Positions 43,384-53,181 are shown, numbered from the stretch's first letter. The stretch is DNA of 64,000 nt from Haloferula rosea (GCF_016595525.1 NZ_JAENII010000003.1:248001-312000); one strand, 5' to 3'. Notes: generated by a model from the letters alone, not told the origin. Numbers and translations: made by a program.

Positions 43384-44814
43384 GTGAAACGGCACAAGGA
43401 GACCCTCGTCAGGGAGTCCCATGCTCCCCTGCAATTTCCACACCCGTGGGGAAAGATCGGGGTGGTGCTGTTCGCCTTCATCCTCTTCTTCACCATTCGT
43501 CGCTGGCTGCCGGTCGACGACCTGCCGGCCGACCAAACCGCGCACGAAGTCCGGACCGGGATCGCCATCCTCGTCCTCGCCGCGACGCTCTGGCTGAGCG
43601 AGGCACTTCCACTCGCCCTCACCGCCGTTCTGGTCCCCGTGGTCGCCTCGTTGACGGGAAGCCTTGATGTCACCGCCAGCTTCGCAGGCTTCGCCCATCC
43701 GCTGATCTACCTCTTCCTCGGCGGCTTCGGGTTGGCTGCGGCCCTCTCCCGGCAGGAACTCGACCGCTGGCTTGCCGGACGCATCCTCCAGCTCGGACGG
43801 GGTCACTTCCACACCACCACCATCGCCCTCTTTCTCGTCTCCGCGGTGCTCTCGATGTGGATCTCCAATACCGCCACCGTGGCACTGCTCCTCCCCGTGG
43901 CCATCGGGATCATCGCCAGCCTCAGGTCCCAGTGTGATGAAGCCTCGATGGCACGCATCGCCCCCTACCTGCTCCTCGGCATCGCTTACTCCGCAAGCAT
44001 CGGTGGCATCGGCACCTTGATCGGCACGCCACCGAACGCAATTGCCGCAGCCAACCTCAAGATCGGTTTCACCGAATGGCTCCACATCGGCCTCCCCTGC
44101 GTCGCGCTTCTCCTTCCCGTCCTCTTCGTCACACTCCGCATCCTTGCCCGACCCGGAAAAGTGCCGAGGTTCCAGGTGACATCCACTCCGTTCGCCTTCA
44201 CCGGCCCACGCCTGGCCACCCTCGGCATCTTCGTTCTCGCCATCACCGGTTGGTTGTTCAGCAGCAAGCTATCCGGCTTCTTCGGCATCGAAAAATCCTT
44301 CGATACACTCATTGCCATCTCCGCCCTGCTCATGCTGGCCACCTGCCGCCTCGTCGACTGGAAGGACATCGACCGCACGACGGATTGGGGAGTCCTTCTC
44401 CTCTTTGGCGGAGGCATCTGCCTGAGCAAGGTACTCGAGGTCACCGGCGCGAGTCTGTTCCTCGCCCGGCAAATCCAGCATCTCGCCGAAGGGTGGCCGG
44501 TCTTCCTGCTCGTCGGGGCCGTCGTGCTCTTCATGATCTTCCTCACCGAGCTTTCCAGCAATACCGCCAGCACCGCGCTCCTTGTCCCCATCTTTGCCGC
44601 CGTTGCCATCGACCTCGGCGTCTCCGTCGAACAGATCGTCCTCCCCCTCACCCTCGCGGCATCCTGCGCATTCATGCTGCCGATCGCCACGCCGCCCAAT
44701 GCCATCGTCTTCGGCTCCGGCCTCGTCCGCCAGCGGACCATGCTCCGGATCGGCCTCGCCCTCAACCTCCTCTTCGCGGTCCTGCTCACGCTCCTCAGCG
44801 CGCTGTTCTTCTAG
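43384..44814 (+). CDS. DASS/SLC13-family sodium:anion symporter
   Basis: 476 residues starting with GTG at 43384. About eleven to twelve membrane helices. Two family signatures are visible: SNTATVALLLP in the first half with GTLIGTPPNAIAA, and SSNTASTALLVP with LPIATPPNAIVFGSG in the second half. These SNT and TPPNA loops bind sodium and anion in VcINDY-type carriers. Substrates are commonly C4-dicarboxylates, citrate or sulfate; here not decided. It is followed by a TSUP gene after a 63-base gap. Confidence 0.9.
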   Translation: MKRHKETLVRESHAPLQFPHPWGKIGVVLFAFILFFTIRRWLPVDDLPADQTAHEVRTGIAILVLAATLWLSEALPLALTAVLVPVVASLTGSLDVTASFAGFAHPLIYLFLGGFGLAAALSRQELDRWLAGRILQLGRGHFHTTTIALFLVSAVLSMWISNTATVALLLPVAIGIIASLRSQCDEASMARIAPYLLLGIAYSASIGGIGTLIGTPPNAIAAANLKIGFTEWLHIGLPCVALLLPVLFVTLRILARPGKVPRFQVTSTPFAFTGPRLATLGIFVLAITGWLFSSKLSGFFGIEKSFDTLIAISALLMLATCRLVDWKDIDRTTDWGVLLLFGGGICLSKVLEVTGASLFLARQIQHLAEGWPVFLLVGAVVLFMIFLTELSSNTASTALLVPIFAAVAIDLGVSVEQIVLPLTLAASCAFMLPIATPPNAIVFGSGLVRQRTMLRIGLALNLLFAVLLTLLSALFF

Positions 44815-44877
44815 CAGAAGCAACCACCCGGCGGAATCCGGACTTGGCACAAGCCACCAACGGAGGCGAAGTGGGCC

Positions 44878-45639
44878 ATGCTCACCGCGCCCGAATGGAT
44901 CGTGCTGCTCTCCGGCCTGCTGGCCGGAGCCATCAATGCCATTGCCGGCGGCGGGACGATGCTCACCTTTCCCGCCCTGCTTGCGGCCGGGCTCCCGCCG
45001 GTGCTCGCGAACACCACCTCGACCGTCGCCCTCTACTTCGGCATGCCCGGATCCGTCTGGGCCTTCCGCAAGCGGCTCAAGGAAGTCAAACACTGGATCC
45101 TGCCTCTCGGAATCGTTTCGCTCATCGGTGGCCTGTTGGGCGCCGCACTGCTCCTCTACCTCCCGGAGTCCGTCTTCGAGCGCTCGGTCCCATGGCTCAT
45201 TCTCGGAGCCACCCTGCTTTTCCTCCTGAACGAACCCATCAAGCGCTGGGCCGGCGACCACGCCAACTCAAGGGAACCCGAAAAGCCCACCCGTCTCGGC
45301 ATCGCCTTCCAATCCGGCGTGGCCATCTACGGCGGATACTTCGGCGCGGGCATCGGCATCATGATGCTCGCAGGCCTCAGCGTCATCGGTCTGCGCGACG
45401 TCCACCGCATGAACGCCCTCAAGAACGTGCTCGGACTGCTGTGCAACACCGCCGCCATGGTCTTCTTCCTCCTGTCCGGCTCGTTCGATGGCAGACTGGC
45501 CCTCATCCTCCTCGCAGGTTCGGTGCCCGGCTACTTCCTCGGCGGGCATTTCTCCCAGAAAATCCCCGCCAAGGCCGTGCGCGCCATCGTCGGCCTGGTC
45601 GGCGTCTCCATCGCCGCCCATCTACTATTTAAATCGTAG
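44878..45639 (+). CDS. TSUP/TauE-SafE-family membrane permease
   Basis: 253 residues with about eight hydrophobic segments. The family repeat motif is visible twice: AINAIAGGGTMLTFPALLAAG near the N-terminus and GGYFGAGIGIMMLAGLSVIG in the middle. Members export or import sulfoacetate, sulfite or other small anions. It follows the DASS carrier on the same strand and converges with the Mnh operon. Together they could handle sulfur- or carboxyl-containing anions; that is an inference. Confidence 0.88.
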   Translation: MLTAPEWIVLLSGLLAGAINAIAGGGTMLTFPALLAAGLPPVLANTTSTVALYFGMPGSVWAFRKRLKEVKHWILPLGIVSLIGGLLGAALLLYLPESVFERSVPWLILGATLLFLLNEPIKRWAGDHANSREPEKPTRLGIAFQSGVAIYGGYFGAGIGIMMLAGLSVIGLRDVHRMNALKNVLGLLCNTAAMVFFLLSGSFDGRLALILLAGSVPGYFLGGHFSQKIPAKAVRAIVGLVGVSIAAHLLFKS

Positions 45640-45684
45640 TTCAGGACATCAAAACCGCCATCATCCACGGCGCGGGCGCCACCG

Positions 45685-46020
45685 CTACCTGTGGCGCTGC
45701 AGAAGGTCACCCGACTCATCCACCACGAATGGCTTCGCCGGCTCGATCCCGCGTCGATAGGTCGTGCGCCCCAGCACATGCCCGGCAAGCGGAAGCGTCA
45801 TGTAGAAGAAGCCGATGATCAGCATCCCGAAGATGAAGCTGGCGGGTTGGGGATGGATCATCGCGTGACTGACCACGATCATCGTGCCGCCGAAAGCCAC
45901 CGCCTTCGTCGCCACGTGCATGCGCGCATAGGTATCCTTCATGCGCAGACAGCCGACAGCCGACAGCAGGCAGAAGAAGCAGCCCGCGAGAAGCAGAATG
46001 GAAGCAAGAATCGTGATCAT
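45685..46020 (-). CDS. mnhG: Na+/H+ antiporter subunit MnhG/MrpG
   Basis: 111 residues from ATG 46020, overlapping mnhF by ATGA. Three hydrophobic helices and the family sequence GCLRMKDTYARMHVATKA. It is a small core subunit of the Mrp sodium/proton antiporter in the inner membrane. Last gene of the operon. Confidence 0.9.
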   Translation of the reverse strand: MITILASILLLAGCFFCLLSAVGCLRMKDTYARMHVATKAVAFGGTMIVVSHAMIHPQPASFIFGMLIIGFFYMTLPLAGHVLGRTTYRRGIEPAKPFVVDESGDLLQRHR

Positions 46021-46313
46021 GGTCGTGGTCGGTCGAGGTAGCGGGAAAGCGCCACCGTTCCAAGAAACAGGATCACGGCAAACCCAAGCGTGATCTGCAG
46101 GTAGAACGGATTGTCCGAAGTGATCCCGGAAATCAACAGACCGGCCATCACCAGACTGGCAAGCAGGTCGACCGCCACGATCCGATCTGGCGATGTCGGT
46201 CCACGCAGGATGCGGATCAAGGTGCACACCACAGCAATCCCGATCATCGTCGCGGCGATCCAGATCACGGGCGCAGGCAGGGCTTCAACCGAGTTTGAGG
46301 ACACGTTCGACAT
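46017..46313 (-). CDS. mnhF: Na+/H+ antiporter subunit MnhF/MrpF
   Basis: 98 residues from ATG 46313. Three helices, with IRILRGPTSPDRIVAVDLLAS as the conserved loop and helix. It begins inside the end of mnhE (29-base overlap), which ties their translation. Needed for assembly and activity of the Mrp complex in other bacteria. Confidence 0.9.
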   Translation of the reverse strand: MSNVSSNSVEALPAPVIWIAATMIGIAVVCTLIRILRGPTSPDRIVAVDLLASLVMAGLLISGITSDNPFYLQITLGFAVILFLGTVALSRYLDRPRP

Positions 46314-46623
46314 AGTTTTGTTGCAGGTGGTTGCGGGTGACTTCGACATCCTCATCCAGATAAAGCACATGGATCAGGAGGGTCCGACGATCCGGCGAGA
46401 GCTCAAGACTGAGCGAGCCCGGGGTCATGGTGATCAGGTTGGAAATGAGGAGGATCTGGCCATCTCCCAGACGTTCGGGGAGATCCAGCGCGATGATCCC
46501 GGCCCGTGTCTTGTCGGTCGGCGTCAGCACGTCCCACGCGATCAGCAGGTTGGATTTCATGACCTCCCCCAGATAGAATCCGGCGAAACGGGTCCAACCG
46601 AAGACTTTCGCCAGCGGATTCAC
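46285..46623 (-). CDS. mnhE: Na+/H+ antiporter subunit MnhE/MrpE
   Basis: 112 residues, start in ATGA overlap with mnhD. The family segment NLITMTPGSLSLELSPDRRTLLIHVL is plain. The N-terminal membrane part is shorter than in Bacillus MrpE, where two helices precede the soluble domain; here one is left. MrpE supports the complex but is sometimes dispensable. Confidence 0.88.
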   Translation of the reverse strand: MNPLAKVFGWTRFAGFYLGEVMKSNLLIAWDVLTPTDKTRAGIIALDLPERLGDGQILLISNLITMTPGSLSLELSPDRRTLLIHVLYLDEDVEVTRNHLQQNYVERVLKLG

Positions 46624-48113
46624 AGCGCACCCCCTTTCAAGACCGCATTCAGGTACCCGGACGGATCACAGAGTTCGGTGGCTGCTTGTTTCGCCAGCTT
46701 GAAGACGAACGCTCCACCCAGCGAGAAGACCAGAGTCAGGACGCACAGCAGGAGCATGGCCGGATAGGGCCGGCCGGAAAGTGGCCGATCCGCCTCCATG
46801 CCTTCGGGCGGCGCCTTCCAGAAGGATTCGTTCCAGATCTTGATCATCGAGAAGAGCGTCAGGATGCCCACGACCAGAGCGGTGCCGATGAACAGCCAGT
46901 GCTCGGTTTCCACGCCGGCCTGCAGCAGGTTGAGCTTGGCCCAGAACCCCGACAGCGGAGGGATCCCGCCCAGCGAGAACGCAGGAATCAGGAAACAGAG
47001 CGCGAGCAGCGGGGAGCTCTTGTAGAAGCCTCCATGCTGACGGATGTCCGCCGTGCCGGTCCGGGCCTCCAGCACCCCGCCGACAAGAAACAGCGTGGAC
47101 TTCACCGCGATGTGATGGATCACGTAAAAAATCACCGCGGCAAGTGCCAGCTCCCCACCCAGTGCGAGCCCCGCCGTCATGTAGCCGATCTGCGAGATGA
47201 TGTGGAAGGCGAGCAAGCGCCGGATGTGATACTGGGCCACCGCTCCGAGCACTCCGATGACCATCGTCGCCATGGAGAAGTAGAGGATGAGTGTGCTGGA
47301 AAAACCATTGTCAGGCGTGAACACGAGCGTGAACAGACGCAGAAGCGCATAGACTCCCACCTTGGTCAGCAGACCGGCAAACAAGGCCGAGATGGCCGGG
47401 GCCGCGCGGTGGTAAGAGGCAGGAAGCCAGAAGTGGAACGGGAACAGCGCCGCCTTCGCAGCAAACGCCACGAAGATCAATGCACCTGACGTATTGACCA
47501 GATCCGGGTCCTCGAGCGCCCCGAGCTTGGAAGCCATGTCCGCCAGATTCAGCGTGCCCAGCTTGCCATAGATCAGCCCCGCACCGCTCAAGAACAGCGC
47601 GGAAGCGAGAAGATTCAGCAACACATAACTCAGCCCACCCGGCAACTGGGAGCGCTTCCCTTCCCGCACCATGAGGATGAATGACGAGATCAGCATGACC
47701 TCGAACCAGACATAAAGGTTGAACAGATCCCCCGTCAGGAACGAGCCGTTCACCCCCAGCATCAGACCATGAATCAGCACGTGCAGGTGCCCGGGACTGC
47801 TGTCCTCTTCCCCTCCCCGCACACCATAGATCAGGACGGCGAGTGCCACGATCGAGCTGATCGCCAGCATCAGCACGGACAGGGTGTCGGCTACCAGCAC
47901 GATCCCGAAGGGTGGCGCCCACGAACCAGCGCGAAGTGTGAGTGTCCCGTGGGAAGCCACTTGCACCAAAAGTCCCACGCAGGCAGCCACGAGCACGAAG
48001 GCCGAAAACAGTGAAACCGTGTCGGACGCCCGGCGGCTCAGGCCGGGAAGCAGACACGCGATCACCGTGATCAAAGGGACCAGGATCGGGGAAATGACGA
48101 GCAGGTCGTTCAT
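46620..48113 (-). CDS. mnhD: Na+/H+ antiporter subunit MnhD/MrpD
   Basis: 497 residues, about fourteen helices, homologous to complex I subunits NuoM/NuoN. The conserved Glu is in FNLYVWFEVMLISSF and the Lys in AKAALFPFHFWLPASYHRA; a broken helix with HIISQIGYM follows. It provides a proton or sodium path in the antiporter. Overlaps mnhC and mnhE by ATGA. Confidence 0.95.
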   Translation of the reverse strand: MNDLLVISPILVPLITVIACLLPGLSRRASDTVSLFSAFVLVAACVGLLVQVASHGTLTLRAGSWAPPFGIVLVADTLSVLMLAISSIVALAVLIYGVRGGEEDSSPGHLHVLIHGLMLGVNGSFLTGDLFNLYVWFEVMLISSFILMVREGKRSQLPGGLSYVLLNLLASALFLSGAGLIYGKLGTLNLADMASKLGALEDPDLVNTSGALIFVAFAAKAALFPFHFWLPASYHRAAPAISALFAGLLTKVGVYALLRLFTLVFTPDNGFSSTLILYFSMATMVIGVLGAVAQYHIRRLLAFHIISQIGYMTAGLALGGELALAAVIFYVIHHIAVKSTLFLVGGVLEARTGTADIRQHGGFYKSSPLLALCFLIPAFSLGGIPPLSGFWAKLNLLQAGVETEHWLFIGTALVVGILTLFSMIKIWNESFWKAPPEGMEADRPLSGRPYPAMLLLCVLTLVFSLGGAFVFKLAKQAATELCDPSGYLNAVLKGGAL

Positions 48114-48457
48114 GACCCGTCCTCCTTTCCGAGATCCCTCACGTCATCGATGGCCTTCCCGCGGAAACAGGAACGGGCAAGCACGAGGGTAAACACACTC
48201 AAGCCGAACCCGATCACGATGGCGGTAAGAACCAGCGCCTGCGGAAGCGGATCCGCCATCCCCGGAGTCGGTTGACCGTCGGGACCAAGGATCGCAGGGT
48301 TCCGCGTGAGAGGTGCCGAGGCCGACATCAGGAGCAGATTCACGGCATGGCTCAGCAGCAGGATGCCGATGAGCACCCGCATCAGGTTGCGACGCAGCAG
48401 ACAATAAGTCGCAGCGGCAAACAGGAGACCGATCAGAATGGCGAGCGCTGTCGTCAT
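48110..48457 (-). CDS. mnhC: Na+/H+ antiporter subunit MnhC/MrpC
   Basis: 115 residues with three helices, a NuoK homologue. Family features: YCLLRRNLMRVLIGILLLSHAVNLL and DPLPQALVLTAIVIGFG. Overlaps both neighbours by ATGA. Confidence 0.93.
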   Translation of the reverse strand: MTTALAILIGLLFAAATYCLLRRNLMRVLIGILLLSHAVNLLLMSASAPLTRNPAILGPDGQPTPGMADPLPQALVLTAIVIGFGLSVFTLVLARSCFRGKAIDDVRDLGKEDGS

Positions 48458-48873
48458 GATTCCTTTTCGTTGAGGGTGTCAGCCAGCAGGAGAATGAAGC
48501 CGATCACGGTGAAATAGACGCCCACATCAAAAACCAGCGGCGTTCCCAGATGCACCTTGCCGAGCAAGGGCAGTTCGAATCCCGGGAGCCATGCCCCCGT
48601 CATGAAGCCTGCACCGAACAGCCCCGGCAGGGCACTGAGGACGGCAAGACCAAGACCCAGCGGCATCAACACGAAGGGCGACACGGAAAACACCCCGGCC
48701 TTGGAACGATCTGCTCCGGATAGGTCGAACAACATGAAGGCGGAAGCGGCTAGCAGCCCACCGATGAAACCTCCACCGGGCAGGTTGTGCCCCCGATACA
48801 GCAACCACAGCGACACGATCACCAGCGGCCAGGACAGGAAACGGGCGGCAATTTGAAGGAGTTGCGAGTTCAT
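48454..48873 (-). CDS. mnhB: Na+/H+ antiporter subunit MnhB/MrpB
   Basis: 139 residues from ATG 48873, in ATGA overlap with mnhA. Four hydrophobic helices; the family motif GHNLPGGGFIGGLLAASAFML is intact. A longer upstream reading frame is only the shadow of mnhA. Confidence 0.93.
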   Translation of the reverse strand: MNSQLLQIAARFLSWPLVIVSLWLLYRGHNLPGGGFIGGLLAASAFMLFDLSGADRSKAGVFSVSPFVLMPLGLGLAVLSALPGLFGAGFMTGAWLPGFELPLLGKVHLGTPLVFDVGVYFTVIGFILLLADTLNEKES

Positions 48874-51197
48874 GGCGTCTGGCTGGGAGGTTGGGACTTC
48901 TCGGACGCCCGGCTGTTCTTCCAAAGCAGGCGCACACCCACGGCGGCGATCGTGACCACCACGATCTCTCCCAAGGTGTCCAGAGCCCGGAAATCGACCA
49001 GGATCACGTTGACCACGTTCTTCCCCTTCGCGAGCGGGTAGGACCAGTCGGCAAGGGTATTGGAAATCGAGGGATGGGTCTGAACCGCAGCAACCTTCAG
49101 TGCCAGCAGAGTCATCATCAGCCCCATACCGCCGGCGAGCAGGATGTCCAGCAGACGCTCGCGGGGAGGAGCGATGTTGCGCAGCTGCGGCAGACCACCA
49201 ACGATCCGCATGAAGAGGATCACGGTGAATGTTTCCACCAACAGCAAGGTCAGGGCCACGTCCGGCGCCCCCAGGCGGGCGAAGACGAATGCGATCGCGA
49301 GCCCGACCACCGCGAGTGAAAGCAGGGCGAAGATCCGTGAGCTCGTCGTCACGGTCACCCACAGGAACACCGCGAGTGCAGGCACCAGCGCCCATTCGAT
49401 CCATGGCACCTCATCCGCCCCCCCGGGCAATGAGATCGCTGGAAACCCGGACATCCACCACTTGGCCCCGACCAACAGCAGCACCGCTGCGAAGAACCAG
49501 CGGAGGTAACTGCGAAGGTCGCCGTTCTGAAGGTGGGAGGTGAGCATCGACGAACCCTTCATCAGGCCGTCGAAGCAGAGCTTGTAGAACGACTCAAATC
49601 CGCCCAGAGCGCGGGCAGCGAGGTTGGGATTCCCGTGGGAAGGCCATTTCTGATAGAGGAACCAACCGCTTGCGAGCGTCGCAAGACTGAGCAGGAACGC
49701 CGGGTTCACCCCGTGCCACAGTTTGATGACCAGATCCACGGGAGCTCCATGGATCTGGGACACGGCCGCCCCCACCACCGGAGTGAGCAGTTGGGGTGAG
49801 AGCACACCAAGCACGAGGCCGGCCACAGCCAGGGCAACAGGCCCGGCCATCATGAGGCCGTTCAGTTTCTTCACCGACCCGGGGACCATCTTTGCTTCCC
49901 CGCGGAACGGAGTGAAGGCCACCCGGAGTGCCAGCGCCATCAAACCGAGGTTGATGATGAAGAGAAAGACCAGCAGGGCTTGAGCAAGGACGGGGCCGCC
50001 AAAGCCGAACTTGTAGACGTATTCCTTCCCCACGAATCCCAGCGATGGTGGGAAGCCCGCCTTCGAGAGTGCGAGCACGAAGCTGCTCACCGCGAGCACG
50101 GGAAGCACCGCGCGGAGGCCTCCGAGTTCCCGCACATCTCGAGTCCCGGCCGCCTTGTCGATGGCACCCGCCGCCATGAACAGCCCGGCCTTGTAGCACG
50201 CGTGACCAAGCATCACGAGAACCGCCGCCTTCAAGGCCTCGGGAGTTCCAAGGCCCAACAGAAGCGCAAGCATCCCGAGAATGCTCAGTGTGGTGTAGGC
50301 GAGGATCTTCTTCAGATCCGTCTGCACCCACCCCAGAATCAAACCGGTCAGCGCCGTGATCGATCCCGTCACAACCAGGGTTCCGAGGATTGCAGGGGAC
50401 GTGGCGAACAAGGGATGCAACGCACCAATCAGATAGATGCCGGCCTTCACCATGGTCGCCGAATGAAGAAATCCGCTGACGGGTGTGGGCGCGCTCATCG
50501 CATTCGGCAGCCAGAAGAAGAACGGGAAAACCGCCGACTTGGTCATGGCGCCGAGCAAAATCAGGATCAGCGGTGCCATCGAAGGAAGCGAACCGGCCGC
50601 AATCTCGGCCCTCCAGTCGGTCAGCGACAAGGTGCCCCACTCGCTCCCGAGCATCAGGAAGCCGGCCAGCATCGCCACCCCGCCAAGCCCGGTGATCAAC
50701 AAGGCCTGCAGGGCATTCCATCGCGCTTTGCCATCCTCGTGGTTGAAGCCAATCAGGAAGAAGGATGTGATGCTGGTCAGCTCCCAGAAGAGGAACAGCA
50801 GCACGCTGTCATCCGCCAGCACGAGTCCCAGCATGGCAGCTTCGAAAGCCAGCAACGGGGCGAAGAAGCGGCTCGCCTTCGCAGAGGAACCGAAATAGCC
50901 CACCGCATAGAGGAAGATGAGCAGGCCGATGCCCGTGATCATCACCGCGAAGAGCAGGGACCATGGAGTCCCCGAGAAACTCCATGCGATCAGATCCGTT
51001 GGAAACCACTCGCTGGATTGCCGGACAGGAGCATCACCGCCTCCACTCACAGCCGCCAATTGCCCGAGGTAGTAGAGCAAATGGCCGCCGTGAAGGAGTC
51101 CTCCAACGATGAGGAAAGTGGTTCTGCTGGCCGCAAACCACCACGGTGACGCCACTGCCAGAAGCAGCGTCAACAAAATGGGAAGATCAAGAGACAT
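48870..51197 (-). CDS. mnhA: Na+/H+ antiporter subunit MnhA/MrpA
   Basis: 775 residues. The NuoL-like part has the conserved Glu139 in FWELTSITSFFLIGF and Lys220 in GAMTKSAVFPFFFWLP. A long C-terminal part (from about 590) adds the MrpA-specific helices with a segment VALTLLLVETFTVILFMRIVGGLP and LVDFRALDTLGEIVVV, features of the MrpB/MbhE-like extension. It is the largest subunit of the Mrp complex, which exports sodium in exchange for protons. First Mnh gene; the universal stress gene is only 12 bases upstream. Confidence 0.95.
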   Translation of the reverse strand: MSLDLPILLTLLLAVASPWWFAASRTTFLIVGGLLHGGHLLYYLGQLAAVSGGGDAPVRQSSEWFPTDLIAWSFSGTPWSLLFAVMITGIGLLIFLYAVGYFGSSAKASRFFAPLLAFEAAMLGLVLADDSVLLFLFWELTSITSFFLIGFNHEDGKARWNALQALLITGLGGVAMLAGFLMLGSEWGTLSLTDWRAEIAAGSLPSMAPLILILLGAMTKSAVFPFFFWLPNAMSAPTPVSGFLHSATMVKAGIYLIGALHPLFATSPAILGTLVVTGSITALTGLILGWVQTDLKKILAYTTLSILGMLALLLGLGTPEALKAAVLVMLGHACYKAGLFMAAGAIDKAAGTRDVRELGGLRAVLPVLAVSSFVLALSKAGFPPSLGFVGKEYVYKFGFGGPVLAQALLVFLFIINLGLMALALRVAFTPFRGEAKMVPGSVKKLNGLMMAGPVALAVAGLVLGVLSPQLLTPVVGAAVSQIHGAPVDLVIKLWHGVNPAFLLSLATLASGWFLYQKWPSHGNPNLAARALGGFESFYKLCFDGLMKGSSMLTSHLQNGDLRSYLRWFFAAVLLLVGAKWWMSGFPAISLPGGADEVPWIEWALVPALAVFLWVTVTTSSRIFALLSLAVVGLAIAFVFARLGAPDVALTLLLVETFTVILFMRIVGGLPQLRNIAPPRERLLDILLAGGMGLMMTLLALKVAAVQTHPSISNTLADWSYPLAKGKNVVNVILVDFRALDTLGEIVVVTIAAVGVRLLWKNSRASEKSQPPSQTP

Positions 51198-51209
51198 CAG
51201 AAGGTCACG

Positions 51210-52112
51210 CTACTCGCCGATCCCAAGAATGGATTCGAGGAAGCCCCGGCCCGTCCCCTTGGCCTTCACCGCAAGGACCGGCACGGTCGAACTCTCGAGG
51301 ATCTGCTCCACCACGCTCCCCAACAGGACCGCAGAAAGCGCATCACGACCTCGACAACCCGCCACAATGCAGTCGATTCCGTTCTGATTGACGTAGTCCA
51401 AGACTCCAAATGGCACGGACTCATGATGGTGGATCACCCTCTGCTCCTCCGCCGGCGGAGGGTCGAGACTTTCACAGAATTCCGCCATCTTCGACCTCGC
51501 ATACTTCTCGTTCGCCTTCACGATCTCATCCTTCGGCAGGATGCCCCATCGGTGGCCCTTATGGATCTGACTGACGTAAACAAGCTTCGGCCCCCCACTA
51601 CCGATCACCCTCGACAGGGCTGACCCGATCTCGAACGCCTGGCGTGAATACTCCGAAAAATCGGTGGCCACCATCGTGGTCCTGATCTCCTCAGGGATCG
51701 CTGCAGGAACGACGCACACCGAGCATGGAGCCTTGCGCGCCAACCGCACCGCGATGTCTGAACGCTCCGAACCGGTGACCAGCAGGTCACAGTCCTTCTC
51801 GATCACCAGTTCCAGCGACCGGGAGACCGGATTCGCCTCCTCGACATGGAAGTCGATGATTGACGGGTCCGGGAAAAGCCCGGTCTCAAGCACCGCCTTC
51901 TCCATCCGCTCACGCGCCTTCTCGTCGATGGGCTCCAGGAGCCACGGATGGCTCTCCATCAGGCTCTCCGGAATGTCCACCTTCGGGCTGAAATGACAGA
52001 AGGTGATCGAAGAGGGTTCCGACCAACGGGCGAGATGGGAGACCATCGTGATGACCGCCCGATCGGACTCGACGAACTGGAGGGGAACGAGAATTTTCTG
52101 GAAGCGTTTCAT
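51210..52112 (-). CDS. Tandem universal stress protein (UspA) leading the Mnh operon
   Basis: 300 residues from ATG 52112, the start of MKRFQKILVPLQF; upstream codons are non-coding. Two UspA domains: about 1-145 (ends CDLLVTGSERSDIAVRLARKAPCSVCVVP) and about 150-290 (with VATDFSEYSRQAF and the ATP-binding signature GCRGRDALSAVLLGSVVEQIL). The second domain keeps G-x2-G-x9-GS and probably binds ATP; the first is less conserved. It ends 12 bases before mnhA and is therefore likely to be in the same transcript, perhaps sensing energy state. Confidence 0.88.
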   Translation of the reverse strand: MKRFQKILVPLQFVESDRAVITMVSHLARWSEPSSITFCHFSPKVDIPESLMESHPWLLEPIDEKARERMEKAVLETGLFPDPSIIDFHVEEANPVSRSLELVIEKDCDLLVTGSERSDIAVRLARKAPCSVCVVPAAIPEEIRTTMVATDFSEYSRQAFEIGSALSRVIGSGGPKLVYVSQIHKGHRWGILPKDEIVKANEKYARSKMAEFCESLDPPPAEEQRVIHHHESVPFGVLDYVNQNGIDCIVAGCRGRDALSAVLLGSVVEQILESSTVPVLAVKAKGTGRGFLESILGIGE

Positions 52113-52344
52113 CGGACTATTGAGGAAAGACGCCGCTTTCTGGGGCGCGCCTGACACATGAACACGATGTCACCTTTTCCATAGAACGCCAACAAATTCG
52201 CGCATTTCATATCGTGTTATTCATGACATTCTAATACCCAGCAGGTCGCGTGCCGGATCCACCCCGGAAAACCGAACCTCCAGCCTCATCCAGCACGACA
52301 CCCCACGGTCGCACGGAATGAACTCCACCCCCCTTGGGACCAAG

Positions 52345-53181
52345 CTACCGGGGAGGACCCTCCTCGATTTTTGCCCGCAGCGACCGGAGATCCCGGTCGA
52401 TGTTCTCAAGCAACTTGCGCACCTCGGGATCCGTCGTCCCCACTTCCGGCGCAAGTGCGAGTTCCTGCATGGTCGATACGATGATGCCGATGAAGAGGTT
52501 GAGAATGGTGAAGGTTGCCACGATGATGAAGGGCACGAAGAACGCCCAGGCCCACGGATGGGTTTCCATGACCGGACGCACGATGCCCATCGACCAACTT
52601 TCGAGCGTCATGATCTGGAACAAGGTGTAAAGACTGCTTCCCAGCGAGCCGAACCACTCGGGGAAGCTCTCCCCGAACAGCTGGGTGGCCAGCACCCCGG
52701 CCGTGTAGAAAAAGATCGCCATCACCGCCATCACGCTCGACAGGCCCGGAATCGCATGAATGAAGGCGGCAACCACCTTGCGCAGCGAGGGCACCACGGT
52801 CAGCAAGCGCAGCACCCGAAGGACCCGCAGCGAACGCAGCACGGACCAGGCACCCGAACCGGGCACCAAGGCGACGGCGACGACGAGGAAATCAAAAAGA
52901 TTCCAGCCGCTTCGCCAGAAGTACCTCCCGAAGGCAACCAGCTTGACGCCGAGTTCCGCCACGAACACGACCAGACAGGCTCGGTCCAGAGCCACGAGCC
53001 ATGCACCCCACTCCGTCATCAGATTCTGGTTCGTCTTCAGACCCAGAAGCACGGAGTTGAAGAGAATGACACCGATGATGAACCCCTGAACCGGGCGCGA
53101 CTCGACCCAGCGTGCCACTGCGATCCGGCGAGCCGAAACATCCTGTTGCGCCTCAAGGAACTTCAACTCGCTCTCACCCAT
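52345..53181 (-). CDS. Bacterial voltage-gated sodium channel (NaChBac/NavAb-type)
   Basis: 278 residues with six helices. The voltage sensor S4 lies at about 113-135 with regularly spaced Arg116, 119, 122 and 125 (VLRSLRVLRVLRLL). The selectivity filter is TLESW at 192-196, the NaChBac sodium-selective signature. The pore helix S6 is FVPFIIVATFTILNLFIGI and the C-terminal helix (ENIDRDLRSLRAKIEE) is a tetramer-forming coiled coil. The protein admits sodium upon depolarisation and is linked to pH or motility responses. Upstream of usp by 232 bases, same strand. Confidence 0.93.
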   Translation of the reverse strand: MGESELKFLEAQQDVSARRIAVARWVESRPVQGFIIGVILFNSVLLGLKTNQNLMTEWGAWLVALDRACLVVFVAELGVKLVAFGRYFWRSGWNLFDFLVVAVALVPGSGAWSVLRSLRVLRVLRLLTVVPSLRKVVAAFIHAIPGLSSVMAVMAIFFYTAGVLATQLFGESFPEWFGSLGSSLYTLFQIMTLESWSMGIVRPVMETHPWAWAFFVPFIIVATFTILNLFIGIIVSTMQELALAPEVGTTDPEVRKLLENIDRDLRSLRAKIEEGPPR

